The position numbers and the translations under genes are program-made. This document shows positions 1 through 12,462 of a stretch of 64,000 nucleotides of DNA, piece by piece. Under the pieces are notes generated by a model. It was not told the DNA's origin. It made no database searches and saw nothing but the letters and a program-made list of their open reading frames with translations. Origin of the DNA: Sinohyriopsis cumingii. Its lineage: Eukaryota; Mollusca; Bivalvia; Unionida; Unionidae. Within the stretch, counting starts at the first letter, position 1. Each line of letters begins with the position of its first letter. The stretch is from contig CM068828.1 of assembly GCA_028554795.2 (NCBI GenBank), forward strand, positions 20,391,936 to 20,455,935. The letters run 5' to 3'.

Positions 1-236
1 CAGTCATCACAACACACTATAGCTTTTTTCATTATAATGGAAAACTGGAACAAGGTATTCTGACAAAAGCTTGAGACATAATTGTTTCATAATTTTTGTC
101 AGTAAGAAGTTTGATAGCACAAGTTCATTAGAATTAAACAACAAATCATAAATTTCATTGACTGATATTTCATATTTTCATATTTAATATAACCTAAAAA
201 CATCAATTCTATATGGAAATTGAAACTGTTATGATT

Positions 237-239
<3 letters not shown>

Positions 240-325
<86 letters not shown>
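240..325. repeat. (TA)n microsatellite
   Basis: An uninterrupted TA run of about 43 dinucleotides follows the last exon on its 3' side. Open frames reading Ile-Tyr repeats here are artefacts. Confidence 0.98.
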
Positions 326-329
<4 letters not shown>

Positions 330-570
330 GTTTGTTTTAATTCTAAATTAAGAAAGTATTTGAATATCTGTAAGTCTGCAAGAAGGGTTAGGGTTAAATT
401 TGTTAAATTTGTTAGATTATATTATATTTCTCTTAGCTTTCATGGTTTTATTGCATGTTTATTGCTTCTTAACAAAGACCATGCTTCATTGGTTGTCCTC
501 TTGATGCAGACTAAAAAAACATAAATCATCTTATTGTAGCAAAATGACAAACTGCAAATGGTTTTCTTAC

Positions 571-687
571 CAACTTCGCACAATCTGCCCATCCATCCGC
601 TATCACAGCCAATGCATTCAAAACTGCCTGGCAAGTTGTTGCATGTACTACCATGTTGACATGTGATGGTCAGACATTCATTAACAT
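571..687 (-). CDS. EGF-like exon 14 (one-residue insertion between C4 and C5)
   Basis: This 39-residue module starts DVNEC and is the most 3' exon seen. Loops are CLTITC, CQHGSTC and CNNLPGSFEC, then CIGC, and it ends in WMGRLCEV. Canonical EGF domains have one residue between the fourth and fifth cysteines, and here there are two. The exon length remains a multiple of three and splice sites are sound (TTGATAG acceptor, GTAAGA donor), so this is a real length variant and not a frameshift. Calcium, hydroxylation and O-fucose patterns are present. Confidence 0.92.
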
Positions 688-1329
688 CTATCAAGTAACA
701 AAAATGATGACATTGATGAAAGCAAATAAAATATTGGTAATATTGTTGACAAAAGTTTCTAAAATCAAAACAAAGATTATATTTAAGTCAGAGTGGTTTC
801 AGATTCTTTACACTTTATGAAGTCATATTTTTCTTCCTCCAGACAATCGTTGCCTTGCTGTGGCAAAGTATGCAATAGATGACAAATAATATTTTATCGG
901 GAAGAGTGAGACCAACATCTTATAGCCAAAGGAAAGTCCACATTCTTTAACATTTAAATAACAAATACAATGAAAGCAAGTTAAATAGACAAAGAACAGG
1001 AAGAGATACAAACCAGTATATTCTGCCATAAACCTAAATTCAATGTTTCAAGTGATTGATTCTATTCCAATCTTAACATTGTTATTCGTTAGCAAAACAA
1101 ATGCAGCCATTCCACTGTTAATAATAAGTTAGGATTTGAGTAGAATTACAGATAAAAACAAGTCTGGAGTTACCCGAGAAAAGGTCTAAAAGTATCAAAA
1201 ACAAGGCTTTTCCTTTTACTTAGAAGTACTATTCTGATGAGATTATTTTTCGTATGATATTGCCCTTGAAGTTTCTTTTGGTTGTTGAAAATAAGTTACA
1301 ATACAGGATTGTATAGTACATGTTTTTAC
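688..1329 (-). other. Intron between EGF exons 13 and 14
   Basis: This is a 642-bp AT-rich intron. I see no repeat array, mobile element or further exon in it. Confidence 0.8.
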
Positions 1330-1443
1330 CTTCCTTGCATTGGTTCCCTTTCCATGCTGTGGGGCATATGCAGAAGTAATTACCAAACCCATTGATACAA
1401 GTACCATTATTGGAGCATGGAAAACCAAAGCATTCGTTTACAT
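1330..1443 (-). CDS. EGF-like exon 13 (calcium-binding, O-fucose site)
   Basis: This 38-residue module starts DVNEC. Loops are CFGFPC, CSNNGTC and CINGFGNYFC, then CIC, and it ends in WKGNQCKE. Calcium and hydroxylation patterns are intact. CSNNGTC fits the O-fucose pattern and also holds an NGT sequon. The acceptor is TTTCAG and the donor GTAAAA. The intron on its 5' side, toward exon 12, is about 5.7 kb and holds a DIRS-like fossil. Confidence 0.94.
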
Positions 1444-1970
1444 CTGAAATGGAAAGCAAATTTTATGTAAATTATTTTTGGCTTAAGAATACTTTAATGA
1501 TTATATTAACATCAGTCAAATAAACTCAGTTATTATATGCTCATTTTTCTTCTCATTAATTTTACATTGTCAGAATTGTGCAGCATTTTTCGAAAATTGA
1601 AGACCTTTATACTGCAAAACTAATGTGTCTAAAAATAGTATCATGTATTAGGAACTACATTGTAAACAAACCATGTGTACTCATGTCAGACAAGCTCCTG
1701 GTTGATTAGATTTGATTGTGAATGAAATCAGCAAGCTGTTTCATCCAACTGAAAGTATATGATAAAGATAACGATGTGAATGAGTTCACTGCTTCACAAA
1801 TGAAATTCTGAAAAAAGCAAATGAATGAATGTGATATTCACAAAGTCAGCAACAAGCATGAGAAATACAGTAATTTAAAAATACAATTCTGATCACTTAA
1901 AGTTATTCAGGAGAAATATTCATAACTTTTCACAAATAGAATTGTTCAGACTATATTAAACAGTGCTAAC
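1444..1970 (-). other. Intronic sequence without recognisable features
   Basis: AT-rich intron sequence, no array or coding signal seen. Confidence 0.7.
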
Positions 1971-2439
1971 CAGCCAACAGCTTCTATTATGTCACAGACT
2001 GAAATGGTACCTTCAAAAACGAGGTTTGCAGAGATCACTCTTAGTAACATTTGAAATAATAGAGATTTTTTTTGGATTTACCAATTAAATACTCTACAAC
2101 TGGTAAGGATCATCATCTATTTTTGAATGGGAGTCCAGGCATTTTTAACTGAAATCATATTCATAGAAATTCTGGAAGTCTGAGCATCCTACCTACACCT
2201 TGTTCTAGGGAATGAATATTGGATTTCCTATGTGAATGACAACCACCTCTCCTACTTAAAGCAACACAGTATATGGCCATATGACCACAGGATCAGCTTA
2301 AGATGATTATTGAAATGTTACCATCAAAATTCACTAGAAAGGTTGTGTTGGTTTAATTGGGTTTGGTAAGCATCTGAGCTGCAGTCATCAGAACCACCAG
2401 GTACAGGTTTGTCTCTGTGAAGATAAGTCCATGAGATAA

Positions 2440-5275
2440 AAACTTTAGAAGGTTGAGCCAACAACTTCTATGATGTCTCAGAGTGAAACCATGCATGTGA
2501 ATGCAAAGCTTGCAGAGATCACTCTAATTTCATGATCTGAAATCCTCATCAGGCAAATGATCTTCAAAGTAGGCTAAGCATAGAACACTCATGAGCCATG
2601 AAGATCAGGCCTGGGATCTGATGTATTGATTTCTCGCCTTCAAAGAGTCATTTGCCTTTGAAAAACAACTTGTCTCTGTGTGCTTGTGGGTGTGGACAGG
2701 ATTTTGCATGGTCACTGCTCATTACTTATTTACAGACAGGACACAGCATATGATGCCTCTCTGACTGTCCAGGGTGACTGGTTCTTGGCTAATTCTTGGC
2801 TGGTTCTTGCCTAATTCTTGACTGGTTCTTGGCTATTAAGCCTGGTTATATCACAAGGATCACTGAACCATCCAATCAGACCTGAAAATTGTTTGTCAGC
2901 TGAAAAGGCATATAAGTCACAGTCACCAGGAAATAGCTTTGTATGAGAACAGCTTCAGCAAGGTTCAGGCTAATGACTCAAATTTACCTGAATTGAGTCA
3001 TGGTAAGACAAACTCCAGTATGGTAACAGGGTGAAAAAAGGATTTTGGCCTATTCAAATCAGCTATTAGGTCTGATATGTATTTATCATGATGATATCTC
3101 TTCTGCCACAATGCCTGAATTGTCAGACATCATGAAACAGTTGCCTTTAATGGTAACCAGTTCCCACTTTGTCTCTAGTTGAGGGATTAAGATACTCAGA
3201 GAGATGATGTTTTTGATTCAGTACTAGTCCCTGAAACACCGCTCCCCTTTTTTCTCATAAGCATTCAGGGTGGAGGGCTGTCTAGCTCTTGAGATTTTCT
3301 ACATGCCTTTTTATCTTGTAAGACTGTGCTGACATGAGTCAGGCATGAAGGAATAGACAGTCAGGACAGAGGGTTGGAAAACTGCAACTATGATTGTTTT
3401 GAAAGAATTCAGTTTGGCCATAATATTCCTGGCCACTTCTATGGCAGAAATCAATTAGGTCATTGACCCAGGACTTGTCTTGGCTGAGAGGGGCTATCAG
3501 AGTTATACTGCAATTCTGACTTCTTGGCATTATCATTTTTCATACTAAGACCTTGGCAGGGACTGATGGCAAATGCCCATAATTCCTCCAACTGATTGAT
3601 GGTGCATATGCAGCCCAAGGTTCTGGGTCAGGAACTGGTGAGACAAAGGTGAAAATATGATCTATTTGTGCTTCCACTTTGTTGCAAAATATTAATCACT
3701 GGATGCCCCAACAGAGCACAAATCTGATGAAAAACCAAAAGATGAAGGGACCATTCTGTATGGATAATCTGACCATTTCTGGGGAGAATGTTGGCCAGGA
3801 CACTGTATCAGCTGAGATTTAAATGTTGATCTGAAGGTGGCAGCACTGACAAAAAAAACTGCCAAACCAGCACACATAGGTTAGGTGATTTGGTGCCCTG
3901 TTTGTTGAGGTAAGTCACCATTATGTGGTTGTCTGACATAAATATGGCCGACGTCTAGAAGGGTTGGTCCTTCTGGACCTGAAGGGTGTTAAAGATAGCT
4001 TTCATATGGAGTTTTCAAATGGATGTTGGTGTGAAGAGGCAGTTTCCCTGGTGCCCATTTGCTATTGACTGTATTTGAAACCCAGCAACAAGTGGGCTCC
4101 CCAACCATATGTACTGACATCTGTACATACTGTCACATTCAGTTGGGGCTTCTCTGAAGGAATTGCTGTCATGAGCCAACTGTGGTTATACTACTGACCT
4201 TTTGAGCAAGTGGTCTGGAATAGGATGCCATTAAGTCATTTGTAATGGACACATATAGATACAGCCCAGTGTGATCAAATCCACTTCTGTATTGAATAAC
4301 CTCAGGAGTTGCAAGAACTCTCTTGCTGACTTTACAAGTTTGACAATCCATGTGATGCACACATAAGGGATATGCACAAGACTGAGATTGGTTACGAACT
4401 CCATACACATGTGGACAAAACAGTGGGATGGGTGAGATTGGTTATAAACTCCATACCCATGTGGACAAAACAGTGGGATGGGCGAGATTGGTTATAAACT
4501 CCATACCCATGTGGACAAAACAGTGGGATGGGTGAATTTAAGTCACATTTTTCACAATTAATGAGAAAATTCACTGACAGGTAATTCAAAAGGTACAAGA
4601 GATCACTTCCATATTAAAGCAGAATAGATTTTACCATTTGTTGCCATAGAGGAAGTCCAGTGGAACAGGTGAAAAATGCAATGCATAATTTAATAATGAC
4701 GTAGGATTATATATTTAGACTGAATAGAAGGACTCAACATAAATAAAACTTTGTTGCTGTAAGCAAACTGAAGAAACATTTGCAATGCTGAGTAAATAGT
4801 GAAATAAAAGTAAGCATCTATGAGATCGAGACGGATAGCATATTTGTGCCATTGGCCTTTTGGTATGGAAAAGCTGTGAATAGAACCCTGGAGATTGTGG
4901 TTTTCATACAATCTCCACTGCCTTTTTGTTTATGAGTAACTGTATCCCTTGCAGAAGAATTTCATCCTTCTTCAAGTCTGATATCACATCCTTTAGAAGT
5001 GACATGGATGGAGTTTTCATTAAGATCCACTGACTGAAACAGCTGGACATGCTGGACAACTGTCTCAACTGGTTGGATTGTCATGGATGGCTTTGGATGA
5101 AGATATGGTATTAAAGCCCATGCATCCAGACTTACAGGCACTTTATCACAATTACTTGTAGAAATTTGAAATATTTGCATTGTCATCACCCTATTTCTAC
5201 GCCAAAATCTATACACTCTCTGATCATATTGAGTATATACTGAATGTACTAACAAAGTACATTTTGTACACATAG
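2440..5275 (-). mobile_element. DIRS-like (tyrosine recombinase) retroelement fossil, copy 1
   Basis: On the minus strand, separate short segments resemble the DIRS1-type polyprotein in the expected order. A reverse transcriptase segment lies near 4,690-5,000 (PGFYSQLF, then LIDAYFYFTI). An RNase H-side motif near 3,620-3,660 reads FVSPVPDPEPWA. The adjoining segment at 3,339-3,536 contains ITLIAPLSQDKSWVNDL. Near 2,690-2,760 a LCPV segment recalls the DIRS recombinase. The element is heavily decayed, with many breaks, and looks old. No terminal repeats could be fixed, so the ends are approximate. Family assignment is from remembered motifs. Confidence 0.62.
4384..4533. repeat. Tandem repeat, about 50 bp x 3
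   Basis: Three near-identical units contain GAGATTGGTTAYRAACTCCA and GTGGACAAAACAGTGGGATG. They lie inside the DIRS-like fossil, so they expanded after that element arrived. Confidence 0.92.
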
Positions 5276-6000
5276 GTACAACTCATGTGTGACTCCCTTG
5301 GCCTTGAACATATTACAATGTTTACACTTCTTAGACAGGTTTCAATGATATGACAAAACAAAACACAACAAATGGGTGCAAATTAATATTGCAGTGTGTT
5401 AATAAGTGAAGCTAGAAAACTAGCCACACTTTGTGTGACAAGGGGAGGTAATAGACAAGAGTTTTCATTCTTTGTCTATATGAGATAAACAGAAACGACA
5501 AATTTTCATCTTTTTAGTAGGCTGGATTTACCCTATTATTAATGTGATCAGGAAATACATTTGAAGCAGAAAAGATAAATTTCCATGGAGGGCTGGATTT
5601 GGGAGGCAGCAGCATTTATTTTCCTACTGTTAATGTGGTCAGGGAATCTATTCAAGGGAGGAAAGAATATAAAGATGGCAGAGCTATGGATTCTTAATCT
5701 AAGGGTTGCAAGTTGGAAACCTTCCCAGGTTATCCTAGGTTAAAAGCATTGGAGTGTCATTGAAAATGGCACTTAGTTCACATTTCTTTTGCTTGATATA
5801 GCCAATAATGTTTTAATAGTGCTATTAAAAACAACAAAAACAAAACACTGTTCATGTCAGTTAAAAGTAGGAAGACTATAATCCCATAGATGTTTTCATG
5901 TCAGACTACAGTCCTATGAAGCTGCTAATAAACAAGGAACAAAATTTAAAGTATTGACTAATGTTTACTTTTATATAAGGTCTGCCTCAGCTGCAAGATA
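5276..6000 (-). other. Intronic sequence without recognisable features
   Basis: AT-rich sequence between the DIRS-like fossil and the 37-bp array, with no exon or element recognised. Confidence 0.65.
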
Positions 6001-6856
6001 CATTTTACTTGATGAATTTCATGCTGAAAATTTGAGTCATTTTACTTGATGAATTTCATACTGAAAATTTGAGTCATTTTACTTGATGAATTTCATGCTG
6101 AAAATTTGAGTCATTTTACTTGATGAATTTCATGCTGAAAATTTGAGTCATTTTTACTTGATGAATTTCATGCTGAAAATCTGAGTCATTTTACTTGATG
6201 AATTTCATGCTGAAAATCTGAGTCATTTTACTTGATGAATTTCATGCTGAAAATCTGAGTCATTTTACTTGATGAATTTCATGCTGAAAATCTGAGTCAT
6301 TTTACTTGATGAATTTCATGCTGAAAATCTGAGTCATTTTACTTGATGAATTTCATGCTGAAAATTTGAGTCATTTTACTTGATGAATTTCATGCTGAAA
6401 ATTTGAGTCATTTTACTTGATGAATTTCATGCTGAAAATTTGAGTCATTTTACTTGATGAATTTCATGCTGAAAATTTGAGTCATTTTACTTGATCAATT
6501 TGATGCTGAAAATTTGAGTCATTTTACTTGATGAATTTCATGCTGAAAATTTGAGTCATTTTACTTGATGAATTTCATGCTGAAAATTTGAGTCATTTTA
6601 CTTGATGAATTTCATACTGAAAATTTGAGTCATTTTACTTGATGAATTTTATACTGAAAATTTGAGTCATTTTACTTGATGAATTTCATACTGAAAATTT
6701 GAGTCATTTTACTTGATGAATTTCATACTGAAAATTTGAGTCATTTTACTTGATGAATTTCATACTGAAAATTTGAGTCATTTTACTTGATGAATTTTAT
6801 ACTGAAAATTTGAGTCATTTTACTTGATGAATTTCATACTGAAAATCTGAGTCAAT
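6001..6856. repeat. 37-bp minisatellite, about 23 copies, each with TGAGTCA
   Basis: A very homogeneous array of units reading TTTTACTTGATGAATTTCAT then GCTGAAAATTTGAGTCA. Variation is mainly ATGCTG/ATACTG and ATTTG/ATCTG, clustered in blocks, which suggests local spreading of variants. Each unit holds a perfect AP-1 core (TGAGTCA). Confidence 0.97.
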
Positions 6857-7099
6857 ATCTAAAGTGCATGACTGGCATAGAGATAAAAATCCCAGCAGAA
6901 ATGTTTAAAATTAGCCTGTTTCCATAGATGAATAAATATTTATCTGTGTGTCCACTGATACAAAAAATTATTTCAGCTACAGCAAAAGCTGACTGTATTC
7001 ACTTTTTATTCATCTTCTTCATAATATTACATGAAAAAACAAATACAGCAAACAAGCATTATCATTTGCATAGATACTGAAAAAGAAAAATGTACTCAC
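6857..7099 (-). other. Short intronic stretch before EGF exon 12
   Basis: Plain AT-rich intron sequence, nothing recognised. Confidence 0.7.
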
Positions 7100-7213
7100 C
7101 AAGGGAACAAAGTTGTCCAGTAAATTCAGGTGGGCAAATGCATTTAAATGATCCAGGCTCATTTTGACATGTCCCACCATTCTGACAGGGGTTATTGGTA
7201 CATTCATTCACAT
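7100..7213 (-). CDS. EGF-like exon 12 (calcium-binding, O-fucose site)
   Basis: This 38-residue module starts DVNEC. Loops are CTNNPC, CQNGGTC and [10 protein letters not shown], then CIC, and it ends in FTGQLCSL. It is a textbook cbEGF with both hydroxylation and O-fucose patterns. The acceptor is TTTGTAG and the donor GTGAGT. Its C2-C3 loop is almost that of exon 1. Confidence 0.95.
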
Positions 7214-7711
7214 CTACAAATTTGACATAATAATGGAGTGATGTGTTTTTCATTGCATATTTGGACTTTACAAATGATTTAAAACTGTATATCTGATGAA
7301 TGTCACTTTGTTAATCTTAGCAAACTTTTAAGCATGATAAACAAATTTATAAAACTACATGCATGTCAGATTGCGAAAGACTTTTATTAATATGATAAAA
7401 GGAAAATCATGGGAATAAACTACACATAGCCACCTTCCATCTAAAACAAGTATAAAATTCTCTTCAAACATGTCATAAAATTATTATCACTGGCAAGGTT
7501 TCAACTTCACTATTTCTATGAAAAACAAATAAAAATATCAAAGAACCAGGAGTTCTTGAAATCATAAGGTCATTGACCTATATTAGGGTCTCAAAAGTCT
7601 ACGACATGTCCACAAAAAATGCATATAAAATACATATAATAGTTGATATTACTGAAATATATATTCTTGTCTAAAATCGGATTCTGTTATCTACACAACC
7701 AAAACATATAC
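7214..7711 (-). other. Intron between EGF exons 11 and 12
   Basis: A compact 498-bp intron, free of arrays, the shortest in the gene here. Confidence 0.85.
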
Positions 7712-7831
7712 CTTGTTCACATTTAGCTCCTGTCCAGTCTCTAGGACAGTTACATTGATAAGAACCAATCGTATTGAAGCAGGTTCCCCCATTCAAGCAA
7801 GGTTTTGGCAACAATATGCATTCATCTACAT
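7712..7831 (-). CDS. EGF-like exon 11 (calcium-binding, O-fucose site)
   Basis: This 40-residue module starts DVDEC. Loops are [15 protein letters not shown] and [10 protein letters not shown], then CNC, and it ends in WTGAKCEQ. Calcium, hydroxylation and O-fucose patterns are all present. The acceptor is TGTGCAG and the donor GTATAT. The intron to the next exon is only about 500 bp and holds no repeat array. Confidence 0.95.
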
Positions 7832-8305
7832 CTGCACAACAAAAACAAAATATATTTTGATTGGACAATACACTTTTACTATGCAAAAAATATTAACAGT
7901 ATAATTCATTTATTTAAACCCTTAAAAGAAAGACATGATACAATTCAACAGCTAGATATATCTGCAAGGAGAGATTTATTACAGCATGTAACTTAATATA
8001 TTGATCTCTCCAATGGAATGAAGTGTACTAGATTGACATTTAAAATTATTATTTGACTTATTTTGCTACTTTTTCTTTATTAATAGCTGTGCTGTATCTT
8101 TTAAAACAGAATGTGAATCACTATATTTATATAAACAATGCAGAAGAATAAGTTCAAGCATTCAAATTTCAATTTTAAAAAACTTAGAACAGTTGAAAAA
8201 TGATGTAGTTATCTTAAGTGATAATACCAATTGCTCAAATTAAACATTATAGAAAATAATAATTTTTCTCTGTGAAACAAAGTTAAGAACAGAAATATTT
8301 TTTAT

Positions 8306-9262
8306 GGCTACCAATCATCAAGCTGGAGAACAATATTTCACAAGTTGATGTATTTATGTCTAGCAATCATCAGAATAGACAATAAAATGTCAAATGTTTA
8401 TATAATGTAATCATCGAGCTAGACAATAATAATTTGTCACAAGTTGATGCATTTATGTTTAGCAATTATCAATTAAGCTAAACAAAAATATCACAAGTTG
8501 ATGGGTTAGTGTATGTCTTGCAATCTTCAAGCTGGACAATAATATGTCACAAGTTGATGGGTTAGTGTATGTCTCACAATCTTCAACCTGGACAGTAATA
8601 TATCACAAGTTGATGGGTTAGTATATGTCAAGCAATCATTCAGCTGGACAACATTATGTCACAAGCTGATGGGTTTATGTCTAGCAATCTTCAAGCTGGA
8701 CAATAATATGTCACAAGTTGATGGGTTAGTGCAAGTCTCACAATCTTCAAGCTGGACAGTAATGTGTTACAAGTTGATGGGTTAGTGCATGTCTTGCAAT
8801 CTTCATGCAGAACAATAATATGTCACAAGTTGATGGGTTAGTGCAAGTCTCGAAATCTTCAAGCAGAACAATAATATGTCACAAGTGGATGGGTTAGAGC
8901 AAGTCTCACAATCTTCAAGCTGGACAGTAATATGTCACAAGTTGATGGGTTAGTGCATGTCTCGAAATCTTCAAGCAGAACAATAATATGTCACAAGTGG
9001 ATGGGTTAGAGCAAGTCTCACAATCTTCAAGCTGGACAGTAATATGTCACAAGTTGATGGGTTAGTGCATGTCTCGCAAACTTCAAGCAGAACAATAATA
9101 TGTCACAAGTTGATGGGTTAGTGTATGTCTCACAATCTTCAATCTGGACAGTAATATGTCACAAGTTGATGGGTTAGTATATGTCAAGCAATCTTCAAGC
9201 GGGATAATAATCTGGCACAAGGTGATGGGTTAGTGTGTGACTAGAAATCTTCAAGATGGTAA
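8306..9262. repeat. 57-bp minisatellite, about 16 copies
   Basis: Units contain ATCTTCAAGCTGGACARTAA and TATGTCACAAGTTGATGGGT. The left end (8,306-8,500) holds diverged units, while the centre (8,680-9,130) is more uniform and shows an alternating two-unit pattern, so the array seems to have grown from its middle. Confidence 0.95.
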
Positions 9263-9539
9263 TATTTCTGACTTGGTTCTTACACTGCATAAAAGGGGTT
9301 TACATCAGTCCTCATTTCAAATGAACTTCATAAAATGAGTTAAGTATATTCTTTTTTTGCCTTGATAAGCAAACAATTGAAATTATTTCATGAGTTTTGT
9401 AAGTTCCCTTTGAAATGATCACAAATGTATGATTCTATAACGTGATACAATATTGTTATTATTTGATTAGAAAACATGCACATAATAGTGAAATTGCTTT
9501 CTTAAGATTCAGATGCCTTGGTTATTATGCCAGAATAAA

Positions 9540-9762
9540 TATTATACAGCCTCCCTACAGCAGAATATGACAGTCTCATGAAAAATATGAAAATTATACA
9601 GCCTCCTACAGCAGAATATGAGAGTCTCATGAAAAATATGAAAATTATAAAGCCTCCCTACAGCAGAATATGACAGTCTCATGAACAATATGAAAATTTT
9701 AAGCCTCCCTACAGCAGAATATGAACATAAGTTCAATCTTATGAACAATTTGAAATTATAAA
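9540..9762. repeat. 52-bp tandem repeat, about 4 copies
   Basis: Units contain CCTCCCTACAGCAGAATATG and GACAGTCTCATGAA, the last copy diverging after 9,720. Confidence 0.93.
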
Positions 9763-10214
9763 GTTGTTTACATGAGGACTCACTTCAAATGCTAATGAAC
9801 ATTAATTTTACTGATCCTGTCTGTAACAAGTAAACTGATAGAGTAATTAGACACTAGATGACATCAGAAGCTGGAGAAAATGCTACTGTGAATAAAATCA
9901 AATGAAACTGAAATCATACAAAACAATCTCACATGATTTTTTTCTTCAAAAGTACACATCTTTGAGAGGTAAATAAATGCATAAAAAGAAGGATTTCAAT
10001 TTTATATTCTACTTTGTTTGTAATATAGCGATTTCAATACTGTGTAAAAAAATATAAAAAAATATTGCCCTGTGAGGTAAATCATATTTGAGTCAGGACT
10101 AAGTGATTTTATTTAAAGCCACTGCCCAGGGTCTGCTTCAGAAAAGAGATGCCTTTGAGCACTGGTGAACTGGTGAGATGGTCAAGTCCATCAAGAAAAG
10201 ACTGCCAAAGCAAG

Positions 10215-11806
10215 TTATTCATTCAACACTGTTGCCTTGCAAAAGCAAGGCATGGTATTCATCCAACACTAATGCATTGCAAAGGCATGGTATTCATTCA
10301 ACACTGATGCATTGCAAAGGCAGGGTATTCATTCAAAACTGATGCATTGCAATGGCATGGTATTCATACAATTCTGTTGCCTTGCAATGGCATGGTATTC
10401 ATATAACATGGATGCATTGCAAAGGCAGGGTATTCATTCAACACTGATACATTGCAAAGGCAGGGTATTCATTCAAAACTGATGCGTTGCAATGGCATGG
10501 TATTCATACAACAATGATGCATTGCAAAGGCAGGGTATTCATTCAACACTGATGCATTGCAAAGGCAGGGTATTCATTCAAAACTGATGCATTGCAATGG
10601 CATGGTATTCATACAACAATGATGCATTGCAAATGCAGGGTATTCATTCAAAACTGATGCATTGCATGGCATGGTATTCATTCAAAACTGATGCATTGCA
10701 ATGGCATGGTAATTCATACAATTCTGTTGCCTTGCAATGGCATGGTATTCATATAACATGGATGCATTGCAAAGGCATGGTATTCATTCAACATTGATGC
10801 ATTGCAATGGCATGGTATTCATTCAATAATGATGCCTTGCAAAGGCAGGGTATTCATTCAACACTGATGCCTTGCAATGGCATGGTATTCATTCAACACT
10901 GATGCATTGCAAAGGCATGGTATTCATTCAACACTGATGCCTTGCAAAGGCAGGGTATTCATTCAACACTGATGCATTGCAAAGGCAGGGTATTCATTCA
11001 ACACTGATGCATTGCAATGGCATGGTATTCATACAACAATGATGCCTTGCAATAGCATGGTATTCATACAACACTGATGCATTGCAAAGGCAGGGTATTC
11101 ATTCAACACTGATGAGTTGCAATGGCATGGTATTCATACAACACTGTTGCCTTGCAAAGGCATGGCATTCATACAACACTGATGCATTGCTAAGGCAAGG
11201 CATTGTATTCATTCAACACTGTTGCAATGCAAAGGCATGATATTCCTATAATACTGATGCATTGCAATGGCATGGTATTCATTCAACACTGATGCCTTGC
11301 ACTGATGCACTGCAAAAGCATGGTATTCATTCAACACTGATGCATTGTAATGGCATGGTATTCATTCAACAGTGATGTCTTGCAATGGCATGGTAATAAT
11401 TCAACACTGATGCCTTGCAATGGCATGCTATTCATACAACACTGATGCAGTGCAAAGGCAAGGCATGGTATTCGTACGACACTGATGCCTTGCAATGGTA
11501 TTCATTCAAGACTGTTGCCTTGCAATGGCATGGTATTCATTCAACACTGATGCATTGGTATTCATTTAACACTGATGCTTTGCAAAGGCGTGGTCTTTAT
11601 TCAGCATAGATGCCTTCCTTAGCCAAGGCATGATATTCATTCAACACTGATGCCTTGCAATGGCATGATATTCATTCAACACTGATGCTTTGCAATGGTG
11701 TGGTATTCATTCAACACTGATGCCTTCCTTAGCCAAGGCATGATATTCTTTCAAAACTGACGCTTTGCAAAGACCTGGTATTCATTCAACACTGATGCAT
11801 TGCATA
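10215..11806. repeat. 35-bp minisatellite, about 45 copies
   Basis: Units read TGCATTGCAAWGGCAKGGTA then TTCATTCAACACTGA. Homogeneous in the centre, degenerate and indel-rich from about 11,150 on. Open frames across it are by-products. Confidence 0.96.
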
Positions 11807-12345
11807 TTCTATTTTGAAGCCTGTAACATACATTATATCACCAAAGATAAATTGTCACTGGCTGTTTTTACTTTGACACCTTTCTTGAACTTTCTCAGGA
11901 GACTTGTGGTGTTAAGCTGACCTGATTTCTGATTGGTCAAATATTCAAATACATTGTGAAACAAATGCTTAGTTAAGTTTTTACAATATAATTGTACTAA
12001 GACATTTAAAGGGGTTTCTGTGATCTAGATCAACTGCTGATCAAGTTCTGGTTCACTCATATATAACCTAAAAATAAGACAGAAGTGATAATAATGGCAT
12101 AATTTGAAGTTAAAAGTAGAAATAATTCCCCACAACTGGAATACTTTGTATTTCTGAATACAGAATAAATGAGGTGATCACTATGCTGTCTTGTTTGTGA
12201 AAAAAGATCAACATTAGAAAGGCTTGTACAAATGGCCATTTCTGCCTTAAGTTATTCAGTCAAAAAATATTAGTTTTTATATCAATATACACATAACATA
12301 ATCATAATATTGACTTAAAATGCTATTGGGCAGAAGCATAATTAC
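11807..12345 (-). other. Intronic sequence without recognisable features
   Basis: Between the 35-bp array and EGF exon 10, with no exon or element recognised. Confidence 0.7.
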
Positions 12346-12462
12346 CAGTTGTGCATCTATCTCCAATCCATCCCATTACACAACTACAGTTATACCCTCC
12401 AGGTTTGTTGGTACAATTTCCTCCATTACGGCAAAAATTTGGGTCCAAACACTCATTCACAT
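12346..12462 (-). CDS. EGF-like exon 10 (calcium-binding)
   Basis: This 39-residue module starts DVNEC. Loops are CLDPNFC, CRNGGNC and [10 protein letters not shown], then CSC, and it ends in WIGDRCTT. The calcium/hydroxylation pattern is intact. Asn before C3 means no O-fucose site, although the Asn-Cys-Thr that follows makes an NxT sequon. The acceptor is TTTTAG and the donor GTAATT. Confidence 0.93.

Noticed and set aside
240-325. Ile-Tyr repeat proteins in TA runs (also 58,770-58,880)
   Set aside because: Simple dinucleotide repeats, open on both strands.
823-1029. Minus-strand 68-codon frame between exons 13 and 14
   Set aside because: Short, no domain, no phase-compatible splice sites. 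It lies in an ordinary intron.
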